Below, piece after piece: positions 1-5,153 of a DNA stretch of 7,600 bases (the first letter of the stretch is position 1; each line of letters opens with the position of its first letter). This stretch comes from Candidatus Methanomethylicia archaeon (lineage in GTDB: Archaea > Thermoproteota > Methanomethylicia > CALHIW01), in contig CALHIW010000057.1 of NCBI GenBank assembly GCA_938030905.1, positions 1-7,600 on the forward strand, given 5' to 3'. A program made the translations under genes and the position numbers. The notes beneath the pieces were generated by a model. It worked only from the letters and a program-made list of their open reading frames with translations. It searched no databases and was not told where the DNA came from.

Positions 1-521
1 TTTACATCAATGTTGGTCTTTAAATAATCAAAAAGCTCATAATATGGATCTAAACATACATCAACATCACCACATCTATTAACAATGTACTCAGCATCTT
101 TCTCAGCATATTTTCTATATAGCTCAATATGCTCCATAATAATATCTCTCCAGCTTTTTACATTAATCCTATCTTTAATTCTAACCCTTAAAAACTCCCT
201 TATGGTTTTCCAAGCTAATAGATTAAGCTTTTTAGAAAGCTCATCACTTACAAAACAGTAAATACCTTGATGATGCTGAGTTTTAAGTATAAGATATCTA
301 GCTAAAGGCTCTGTAAACCTAAGCCATAATTTAAACTCCTGATCTATTATCCTACCTAATATGCTAGGATCTCTTGAAATAGCAGCATCTCTAATAATGT
401 TTTCAAATTTTCTAGGGAGATTAATGAAGATATTATCATACTCCATCGATTTTAAACATTTAGTAAGACTATCTCTACTCTCCCTACTTCTATCAGTTAT
501 GAAAACATGAAGTAGTCCCAT
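1..521 (-). CDS. unrecognised protein, N-terminal part (3' end outside window)
   Basis: An open frame without stops runs from the start codon to the left edge, giving about 173 residues of a longer protein. I do not recognise the family. The visible part is soluble and looks mostly helical, with no signal peptide or membrane segment. It begins MGLLHVFITDRSRE, has a conserved-looking stretch FTEPLARYLILKTQHHQG at about residues 70-87, and later many charged and aromatic residues with two cysteines (RCGDVDVC). The N-terminal layout (HV, then a helix, then a strand IFINLP) vaguely recalls TraB/Tiki-type proteins, but I cannot support that call. An in-frame ATG at 530 lies only about 20 bp from the centre of the TATA box at 546-553, so it should be upstream of the transcript start. 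I therefore chose ATG 521, which would be nearly leaderless. The gene is divergent from the zinc-finger gene at 718. Confidence 0.72.
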   Translation of the reverse strand, partial: MGLLHVFITDRSRESRDSLTKCLKSMEYDNIFINLPRKFENIIRDAAISRDPSILGRIIDQEFKLWLRFTEPLARYLILKTQHHQGIYCFVSDELSKKLNLLAWKTIREFLRVRIKDRINVKSWRDIIMEHIELYRKYAEKDAEYIVNRCGDVDVCLDPYYELFDYLKTNIDV

Positions 522-545
522 CCTAAACATTATCTTAGCTACATT

Positions 546-553
546 TATTTAAA
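546..553 (-). promoter_or_regulatory. TATA box of the left-edge gene
   Basis: The minus strand reads TTTAAATA here. Its centre is about 28 bp from the ATG at 521 and about 20 bp from the ATG at 530. Archaeal transcription usually starts about 25-28 bp downstream of the box centre, which favours the 521 start and a leaderless or near-leaderless mRNA. Confidence 0.6.
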
Positions 554-688
554 CCTTACTAGCATTCTATAGACTTTAGCTTTATTTGGGCCCCCATCTT
601 ATTCGTGGTGAACCGCCATATGAACTTAAGTTATCAACTACATACATCTTTCACATCAAGGTTTGGAAACATCTGCTATTGAGGAAGG
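554..688. other. divergent intergenic region
   Basis: This is the region between the two divergent TATA boxes. It holds no convincing gene. A 26-codon frame from GTG 605 to TGA 682 exists, with an internal ATG at 620, but it has no promoter, ribosome site or recognisable motif. A short GC-rich patch (GGGCCCCC near 588-595) stands out from the AT-rich surroundings, and I see no inverted repeat around it beyond GGGCCC itself. Confidence 0.4.
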
Positions 689-696
689 TTTAAATA
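689..696 (+). promoter_or_regulatory. TATA box with purine-rich BRE, zinc-finger gene
   Basis: TTTAAATA is preceded by the purine-rich GAGGAAGG, which resembles a TFB-responsive element. The box centre is about 25.5 bp from the ATG at 718, so transcription should start at or within a base or two of the start codon and the mRNA would be leaderless. Confidence 0.7.
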
Positions 697-717
697 TGTC
701 TCTTTATTGTAGTTTTC

Positions 718-951
718 ATGGCTGGGGAATATGTAGTTCCCGATTTTACATTTAAATGTCCTATATGTGAGTTAAGATTTAGGAAGTCTAGAGCTGTAGC
801 CCAGCATCTATTCATGAAGAGAGATCGTAAACATATCGAATGGCTAAAGAAGAGTAATATTAGTTACGATAATGAGAGTGAAGCCAAGAAAAGGGAAGCA
901 ATATCGAAAATTAAGGAAATAGTTGAAGGCAACTCATTGTTTAGAATTTAA
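718..951 (+). CDS. small archaeal C2H2-like zinc-finger protein
   Basis: A 77-residue protein with one finger-like motif: Cys14-x2-Cys17, a 12-residue spacer, His30, then His39. The Cys and first His spacing match a classical C2H2 finger, but the His-His spacer is eight residues, filled by a basic insert (FMKRDRKH). The rest is a charged helix rich in Lys and Glu. Short archaeal proteins of this kind are common and usually uncharacterised; nucleic-acid or protein binding is inferred only from the finger. The ATG is the first one after a strong TATA box and no ribosome-binding site is needed if the mRNA is leaderless. It is the only plus-strand gene in the window, and its stop codon overlaps the stop of the convergent Mth938-type gene. 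Confidence 0.85.
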   Translation: MAGEYVVPDFTFKCPICELRFRKSRAVAQHLFMKRDRKHIEWLKKSNISYDNESEAKKREAISKIKEIVEGNSLFRI

Positions 952-1292
952 CACGTTAAATGAATTGCAAGAGCAACCTTCTTGGACTTCATCTTTAACT
1001 CATTATAAACTTTACATGCCCTAGTGCTTTTCTCAACTATAACATCAATACCCCTATCTTTAAGAGTCCTAACAACATCATTATCTACAGTCATTAATCC
1101 ACTGTAGCCAGAACCAATTACAAGTATTTCCGGCTTATCTTTTAAAACATCTTCAACATCTATTATACTAAGCCTGTGTCCCTCTAATCTCCACCATTTA
1201 TCTTTAATTCTTCCATTATGAAAAACTATTAAATCATGAATATACCTTTTACCATTAATAACTATTTCGCCAAAACCATAATGCTCAATCAT
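948..1292 (-). CDS. Mth938/DUF498 domain protein
   Basis: A 114-residue protein that fits the Mth938-like family (DUF498, named after a Methanothermobacter protein and related to human AAMDC and NDUFAF3). Visible family signatures are the N-terminal GFGEIVINGKRY strand pair, the WW-x-LEGH stretch at residues 33-39, the central PEILVIGSGYSG loop at 54-65, and the C-terminal STRACKVYNEL segment at 89-99 followed by a hydrophobic strand. The length is usual for the single-domain family. The molecular function is not settled for archaeal members, so I give none. The start ATG lies about 31 bp from the TATA box at 1320-1327, implying a leader of only a few bases, and no Shine-Dalgarno sequence is seen. 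It converges on the zinc-finger gene with a 4-bp overlap. Confidence 0.88.
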   Translation of the reverse strand: MIEHYGFGEIVINGKRYIHDLIVFHNGRIKDKWWRLEGHRLSIIDVEDVLKDKPEILVIGSGYSGLMTVDNDVVRTLKDRGIDVIVEKSTRACKVYNELKMKSKKVALAIHLTC

Positions 1293-1319
1293 AGCTATAT
1301 CTTATGAGGTGTTTCAAAA

Positions 1320-1327
1320 TATTTAAA
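1320..1327 (-). promoter_or_regulatory. TATA box of the Mth938-type gene
   Basis: The minus strand reads TTTAAATA, centred about 31 bp upstream of the ATG at 1292. A perfect palindrome (1343-1360) lies just upstream of it. Confidence 0.6.
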
Positions 1328-1342
1328 CTTTTAACAATTATT

Positions 1343-1360
1343 CTAGAATTAAAATTCTAG
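1343..1360. repeat. 18-bp perfect palindrome between nfi and the Mth938-type gene
   Basis: CTAGAATT, two central A bases, then AATTCTAG gives 8-bp perfect arms. The site is about 35 bp beyond the endonuclease V stop codon and about 16 bp upstream of the TATA box of the next gene. It could be an operator or activator site, or a hairpin at the 3' end of the nfi transcript. The sequence alone does not decide between them. Confidence 0.5.
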
Positions 1361-1394
1361 GCTTTCATCAAACTTTATGTAACTCTTCAGCTCT

Positions 1395-2063
1395 CTATAT
1401 TAGATACGAATGTGTTTGCTGCAATTTAAAGTTATGTTTTATGTTTTTAGCTTTTTCAGTTGCTATTACATGTGCGTTGTAGATAGGTTCAGGTAGACTG
1501 TGTCCCTTCATGAATTCCTTAACTATTATAATAGATTCTCTAAGGCTTATCATGTGTCCAATACTAATGTAAATTTTAAACGTGTCTATCTTTAATACAG
1601 CGCCTATTACCTCTCCTCCATCAATTATTTGATATAGATTTTCATCAGCTTTAACCTCTTGACCATAAAGTTTTCTCCTAGCTACACCTATTGTTGGTTT
1701 ATTGGAGAGAACTCCAATATGGCATGCAATGCCGAATCTACGTGGATGAGCTAATCCCTGCCCATTGACAAGGATAATGTCAAAGTTTTTCTTAACATTT
1801 TTCAATGCTCCATACATGCATGGAAACTCTCTGAAGGCAAGTAGTCCAGGTATATATGGGACCTTAACATCTAGAATCTTAATACCAACATCAATAACGT
1901 TATTGTCTCTATCCATAATTACAGCTACTCCAACACCTTTACTGTTACTATAGGCTACATCTAATCCCACAATATATTTGAAGCCTTTAATCTCGTTTTC
2001 CTTAATAACTCTACCTGCAAGTTTTAGCTGTGCATTTTTAGCTTTTTCAATGGAAAAGTGCAT
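1395..2063 (-). CDS. nfi: endonuclease V (deoxyinosine 3' endonuclease)
   Basis: Endonuclease V cuts near deaminated adenine (inosine) in DNA or RNA using divalent metal. The 222-residue length matches the family. Recognisable blocks are the first metal Asp in VGLDVAY (D35), the strand-separating wedge PYIPG (69-73), LAFRE with the second acidic ligand (E79), GQGLAHPRRFGIACHIG (101-117), PTIGVARRKLYG (123-134) and a late conserved His in NAH (H198). Two conserved positions differ from the Thermotoga maritima enzyme as I remember it. The family Asp before GQG (D110 there) is Asn100 here, codon AAT at 1764-1766, and the Lys of GVAK is Arg129. D110 is a metal ligand, so activity may be reduced or altered. 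The gene sits 50 bp downstream of radA on the same strand and may be cotranscribed; a weak TATA-like stretch at 2093-2098 could serve it alone. No Shine-Dalgarno site precedes the ATG. Confidence 0.9.
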   Translation of the reverse strand: MHFSIEKAKNAQLKLAGRVIKENEIKGFKYIVGLDVAYSNSKGVGVAVIMDRDNNVIDVGIKILDVKVPYIPGLLAFREFPCMYGALKNVKKNFDIILVNGQGLAHPRRFGIACHIGVLSNKPTIGVARRKLYGQEVKADENLYQIIDGGEVIGAVLKIDTFKIYISIGHMISLRESIIIVKEFMKGHSLPEPIYNAHVIATEKAKNIKHNFKLQQTHSYLI

Positions 2064-2113
2064 GGAGATATATTCAATGTAGTTGTGACATCTATTTACT
2101 TAGCTTAGACTGC

Positions 2114-3061
2114 TTATCTCTCAGGATCTCTAATTCCCTGCTCTGTTATTGAGAATACTGTTTCAGCTTCTGGTAGGCATGGTGAATCTGTAACCTTAGC
2201 TATTCTTAGATTTCCCTTACTCTTCCTTAAATATACTCTATGGGTTGATGCATGGCTTAATATGTGTCCTCCTACAGGTGCTGTTGCATCACCCCAGAAT
2301 ACATCTGGTCTTGCCATAACTTGATTTGTTACATATATTGCTATATTGTATGCTCCTGCTATTCTATTAAGTTCATGCATATGTCTATTAAGTTTCTGCT
2401 GTCTCATAGCTAGGCTTTCCCTACCTGGATATTCAGATCTAAAATGTCCCGTAACGCTATCTATAACTACAAGCTTAATATCCTCTTTTTGAAGAAGATC
2501 CTTAACCTGCCCAGTAAGAAGCATTTGATGATCACTATTGTACGCTCTAGCATAAACTATATTTCTAAGTGTTCTCATAGGGTCTAAATCAAAGGATTTT
2601 GCTATCTGCATAATTCTTTCAGGTCTAAAAGTTCCTTCAGAATCTATATATAATGCTTTACCATTAACCCCCCCTCTTTCTAGGGGTAGTTGAACTGTAA
2701 CACAGAGTTGGTGAGCTATCTGAGTTTTCCCTGTACCATATTCTCCATAAAATTCTGTAACACTCCCAGTTTCAACTCCTCCTCCTAGTAGATTATCTAA
2801 GTTTTTTGAGCCTGTTGAGATTCTTACTATTTGACTTCTTTTCTGTAAAAGCTCCTCTGCAGTCATAAATGTAATTTCAAGCTTCTCTCTCGCTGAAGCA
2901 ATTATTTTTGCAGCTATAGACTCTGGAATATCTGCTGATGCTGCAAGTTCTCTTACTGATGCTACAGCTATAGACTCATACGTAGTATATCCAGCATCTT
3001 TAAGTTTTTGAGCTGTCGATGGTCCAACACCATTAAGCTCGGTTAAATCCACCTCAGCCAT
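2114..3061 (-). CDS. radA: RadA recombinase (archaeal Rad51/RecA homologue)
   Basis: RadA forms ATP-dependent filaments on single-stranded DNA and drives homology search and strand exchange in recombinational repair. The 315-residue protein has the full archaeal layout. There is an N-terminal helix-hairpin-helix DNA-binding domain (about 1-60, LNGVGPSTAQKL), then the polymerisation motif F65-M-T-A68 in the linker. Walker A is GEYGTGKT (106-113) and Walker B is LVVIDS (197-202). The L1 region is around RSEYPGRESLAMRQQ (208-222), and the L2 region with NQVMARPDVFWGDA (246-259) continues into the GGHILSH ATPase cap segment. Nothing essential is missing. The ATG is about 26 bp from a strong TATA box, so the mRNA is probably leaderless. 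Downstream is nfi, making a DNA-repair gene pair; upstream is the Glu/Trp micro-gene. Confidence 0.98.
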   Translation of the reverse strand: MAEVDLTELNGVGPSTAQKLKDAGYTTYESIAVASVRELAASADIPESIAAKIIASAREKLEITFMTAEELLQKRSQIVRISTGSKNLDNLLGGGVETGSVTEFYGEYGTGKTQIAHQLCVTVQLPLERGGVNGKALYIDSEGTFRPERIMQIAKSFDLDPMRTLRNIVYARAYNSDHQMLLTGQVKDLLQKEDIKLVVIDSVTGHFRSEYPGRESLAMRQQKLNRHMHELNRIAGAYNIAIYVTNQVMARPDVFWGDATAPVGGHILSHASTHRVYLRKSKGNLRIAKVTDSPCLPEAETVFSITEQGIRDPER

Positions 3062-3083
3062 TAATAAAGTAAAGTAGTTTAGA

Positions 3084-3091
3084 AATATAAA
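3084..3091 (-). promoter_or_regulatory. TATA box of radA
   Basis: The minus strand reads TTTATATT inside CTTTATATTTC. Its centre is about 26.5 bp upstream of the radA ATG, placing the transcription start at the start codon. Confidence 0.75.
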
Positions 3092-3163
3092 GCTAACGCA
3101 TAAAATTCGTAGTTGATAATGTACTCCTATAGCTAGTATATAGCATTTAGAAGCTTTAAACGT

Positions 3164-3174
3164 AAAAATATTGT
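3164..3174 (-). terminator. possible T-tract terminator after the micro-gene
   Basis: On the minus strand a run of five T bases follows AATA, about ten bases beyond the TAA of the micro-gene. Archaeal RNA polymerase commonly releases at such T-rich stretches without a hairpin. It is short, so the call is weak. Confidence 0.3.
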
Positions 3175-3182
3175 TTATTTAT

Positions 3183-3269
3183 TTACCATTCTTCCTCCCA
3201 TTCTTCTTCCTCCCATTCTTCTTCTTCCCATTCCTCCGGTTCTTCTTCTTCCCATTCTTCCTCAAACAA
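3183..3269 (-). CDS. Glu/Trp-repeat micro-protein, 28 residues
   Basis: A short minus-strand frame ends at TAA 3185-3183 and encodes almost only glutamate and tryptophan: after Met-Phe come units EEEW, EEEEPEEW, EEEEW, EEEEW and EEEW, about 20 Glu and 5 Trp in 28 residues. The best start is TTG at 3269, preceded after seven bases by GAGGTG (3282-3277), a six-base match to the archaeal Shine-Dalgarno core. A GTG at 3284 in the same frame would add five residues, and TAG at 3290-3288 closes the frame upstream. A TATA box at 3314-3321 predicts a transcription start near 3291, giving a leader of about 22 bases that contains this site. I do not recognise a family. Extreme acidity with regularly spaced Trp suggests a binding tail or DNA-mimic-like peptide, which is speculation. 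It could also be a low-complexity tract read by chance, but the promoter, ribosome site and terminal stop argue for a gene. Confidence 0.5.
   Translation of the reverse strand: MFEEEWEEEEPEEWEEEEWEEEEWEEEW
3186..3263. repeat. imperfect 15-bp tandem repeat in a purine-pyrimidine tract
   Basis: The plus strand is almost pure pyrimidine, built from CCCATTCTTC-type units. The minus strand is purine-rich with TGG triplets spaced 24, 15, 15 and 12 bases apart. Read on the minus strand it is the body of the Glu/Trp micro-gene. The tract stays in codon phase: every interval is a multiple of three. Confidence 0.8.
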
Positions 3270-3276
3270 TACTATA

Positions 3277-3282
3277 CACCTC
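3277..3282 (-). promoter_or_regulatory. Shine-Dalgarno site deciding the micro-gene start
   Basis: The minus strand reads GAGGTG, complementary to the CACCTC core at the 3' end of archaeal 16S rRNA. It stands seven bases before TTG 3269. It is the only such site next to a predicted start in this window; the other genes look leaderless or nearly so. Confidence 0.5.
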
Positions 3283-3313
3283 ACTAACTATCCAGTAGGA
3301 GCTTTTCAGGAAG

Positions 3314-3321
3314 TTTATAAA
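3314..3321 (-). promoter_or_regulatory. TATA box of the micro-gene
   Basis: The minus strand reads TTTATAAA within AAAATTTATAAACTT, a near-ideal archaeal TATA box. No other start codon with an extended frame lies downstream before the micro-gene, so the promoter most likely serves it. A 6-bp inverted repeat (3328-3344) abuts its upstream side. Confidence 0.6.
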
Positions 3322-3327
3322 TTTTTC

Positions 3328-3344
3328 CCTATTGGTAGAATAGG
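3328..3344. repeat. inverted repeat upstream of the micro-gene promoter
   Basis: CCTATT, five bases GGTAG, then AATAGG. The 17-bp site begins seven bases upstream of the TATA box on the minus strand, a position where archaeal activators or BRE-region repressors bind. It is short enough to occur by chance. Confidence 0.35.
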
Positions 3345-3751
3345 CACTATTGATAAATTAGTGTAGGCTCTGCTAAGGTATGAATGTTACATGACGTATA
3401 AAGCATAGTTTAAACAGTAAAAATGGTACTCTAGGTTTTATAAATTATCTAGTTGTTACTACTCTAGGTTTCGGATATTTTATGTTTAATTACTGTAGAA
3501 TTATGTACCTATATCGATGGTTTATCTAAGTTATTGAGAGATTGTTATTTAATAATGCTACTAGTATGGGTTTTAAAGTAGGATTACTGTTTTGTCTAAG
3601 TTCTTTAAGAAGGTAAATGTTAAAATTCATAGAAAAATATCAAGATAAAGATGATGAAACATACTTAGACTCATAGGGTAAGGCACCGTGGAGATGCTAA
3701 ATTACTCCTCCTCTGGTAAAGGTAAGAGAGGAGAGGTAAAATCTATAAATC
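3345..3751. other. gene-free region downstream of the metal exporter
   Basis: Both strands are full of stop codons and no frame exceeds about 17 codons. It contains a 12-bp direct repeat, TACTCTAGGTTT, at 3427-3438 and 3460-3471 (33 bp apart), with weaker TCTAAGTT echoes near 3525 and 3595. Near its right end is the hairpin 3708-3733. I see no tRNA, no complete C/D box RNA and no insertion-sequence ends. It may be untranslated sequence, decayed sequence or an unrecognised RNA. Confidence 0.5.
3708..3733 (-). terminator. possible hairpin terminator of the metal exporter gene
   Basis: CTCCTCT (3708-3714) pairs perfectly with AGAGGAG (3727-3733) around a 12-base loop. It begins about 19 bases past the stop codon on the minus strand, after a T-rich stretch (GATTTTACC). 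Stem length and loop size make it only moderately stable. Confidence 0.3.
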
Positions 3752-5116
3752 TTATACTGGTTCTGAATGTATTGTTACTTCTGAGTTATGTATTCTTCTT
3801 CCAATATCCCTTTCTATTCTTGTAATTATGTTGTGTGCCTCGTTAAGTTTAAGATCACTATTGAGAGAACATGATATATTGATGTGCTTCCTCCCCATGT
3901 ATGTAAATGCCACTATTCTATTTATTCCCCTTACCTCAGGATGTTTTAAAATTATTTCTCTAACAGTTTCCACCAGCTTTAAATCTTCCTCTACATGTTC
4001 CCCATCAAAAACTTTATCAATACTGGGCTCAATATGTACTGTTACTGTTGCTACTTTACCTATATGTTCACGTATTTTTTCCTCTATTGATTCAGCTGTT
4101 TTATGTGCTTCTTCAAGAGGTGTTTCAGGATTAAACTCAACATGAAGGCTTACATTTACTCCTCTATCAGTACATATGGCTTTTACACCATGTACCCCTA
4201 AAACCTCATCATGCTCTAAAGCTATACCCCTAATTTTTGATACTAGGTTTCCACTATCCTTAGGCTCCATATGTATTGTTACCTCAGCCTCCCTCAGAAT
4301 CTTCCTGATGGATTCCTCTATTTTCATGCTTACCTCATGTGCTTTCTCAAATGTTAATCCATTTCTTAAAGTAACCACTGCTTCAATGAAGTACTTAGAT
4401 GCTGTTTTCCTCATCTTTAAGCTTTTAACCTCAGTAATGCCACTGTCTTTAAGTATTGTTAAGAATATCTCTCTATATATTGATTTAGGTACCGTATCAG
4501 ATAGGTCGAGGACTGTAGACCATATAAGTCTTAAGCTAGCAAACGATAAGAGAGCTGATAAAACCATTCCAGCAATAGCGTCACTAATTTTTAAGTTATA
4601 GTTTACAAGGATTAAGCCTATAAAGGCTATAGTTGTTGAAGATAGGTCAAAGAATGCATGGGTAAAATCCGCCTTAATAATATAGCTTTCACGGAATCTT
4701 TTAGGATTTAATATAAATATTCTTAGTAAATGTATAAAGAAAGCATATAGAACAGCACCAAATCCTATAACTCCCGGCTCTAAAGGCTTAATTCCCAACA
4801 TAGCTCTCTCTAAGGCCTTAAAACCTATGGTTAATGCAACTCCTAGAAGTATAATTCCCCCAATAAATCCTCCTATAGCTTCATACTTTCCATGACCATA
4901 AGAATGATCCTCATCTGCAGGCTTTAAGCTTATTCTTGCTATTATGAGAAGTATAAAAGTTGTAAATGCGTCAAATAATGCATGCATTGCATCACTAATC
5001 AATGCTAAACTATTCAGTAGAAATCCTGATATAAACTCAACAACCACAATTGTGGAAACTGCTAGAAGTGATATTTTAAGAGCCTTTATCCTAGTTATAC
5101 CTACATATTCATCCAT
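3752..5116 (-). CDS. cation diffusion facilitator with three tandem C-terminal domains
   Basis: CDF proteins are homodimeric membrane antiporters that export Zn, Cd, Mn or Fe in exchange for protons. The 454-residue protein has about six membrane segments in residues 10-203. The transport site is visible as SDAMHALFD in TM2 (H45, D49) and KADFTHAFFD in TM5 (H153, D157), an HD-HD set usually linked to Zn or Cd. The loop after TM2 carries YGHGKYEA. The cytoplasmic part is unusual: three tandem copies of the ferredoxin-like CDF dimerisation domain at about 208-285, 290-364 and 380-453, each with an EKAH, EEAH or NEAH helix start and ending VTIHMEP, VTVHIEP or VTIHSEP. Ordinary CDFs have one copy and are about 300 residues. 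The ATG is about 33 bp from a TATA box that overlaps the stop of the upstream RHH-like membrane gene, so the two may be cotranscribed or separately tuned. Metal specificity is inferred. Confidence 0.93.
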   Translation of the reverse strand: MDEYVGITRIKALKISLLAVSTIVVVEFISGFLLNSLALISDAMHALFDAFTTFILLIIARISLKPADEDHSYGHGKYEAIGGFIGGIILLGVALTIGFKALERAMLGIKPLEPGVIGFGAVLYAFFIHLLRIFILNPKRFRESYIIKADFTHAFFDLSSTTIAFIGLILVNYNLKISDAIAGMVLSALLSFASLRLIWSTVLDLSDTVPKSIYREIFLTILKDSGITEVKSLKMRKTASKYFIEAVVTLRNGLTFEKAHEVSMKIEESIRKILREAEVTIHMEPKDSGNLVSKIRGIALEHDEVLGVHGVKAICTDRGVNVSLHVEFNPETPLEEAHKTAESIEEKIREHIGKVATVTVHIEPSIDKVFDGEHVEEDLKLVETVREIILKHPEVRGINRIVAFTYMGRKHINISCSLNSDLKLNEAHNIITRIERDIGRRIHNSEVTIHSEPV

Positions 5117-5145
5117 ACTACTTCAAACTATGCCATAGAGACTGG

Positions 5146-5153
5146 GATTTAAG
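5146..5153 (-). promoter_or_regulatory. TATA-like box of the metal exporter gene
   Basis: The minus strand reads CTTAAATC, centred about 33 bp upstream of the ATG at 5116 and overlapping the stop codon of the preceding gene. It would give a leader of about seven bases. The match is weaker than the radA box. Confidence 0.4.

Noticed and set aside
605..682. Short plus-strand frame from GTG 605 (internal ATG 620)
   Set aside because: Only 25 residues, with no TATA box at a fitting distance, no ribosome site and no motif; the upstream region belongs to divergent promoters.
1765..1953. A 62-codon plus-strand frame inside endonuclease V
   Set aside because: Antisense to well-conserved nfi motifs; low-complexity translation.
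3186..3263. The pyrimidine-rich tract as a purely structural simple repeat
   Set aside because: Kept as a repeat feature, but the strict codon phase, in-frame stop, Shine-Dalgarno site and TATA box make a coding reading at least as likely.
3427..3471. CRISPR-like array
   Set aside because: Only two 12-bp copies, too short and too few for CRISPR repeats, with no cas genes near.
3566..3616. A 16-residue plus-strand frame starting ATG 3566
   Set aside because: Too short, no promoter or ribosome-binding site, and surrounded by stops.
3651..3720. Possible C/D box RNA starting at ATGATGA (3651-3657)
   Set aside because: A C-box-like sequence is present, but no CTGA D box follows at a proper distance and no terminal stem pairs around it.
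3828..4601. Two plus-strand open frames of 105 and 141 codons
   Set aside because: They are antisense shadows of the metal exporter gene, whose motifs and repeats are clear on the minus strand. Their translations are Ser/Thr/Leu/Ile-rich without recognisable motifs.
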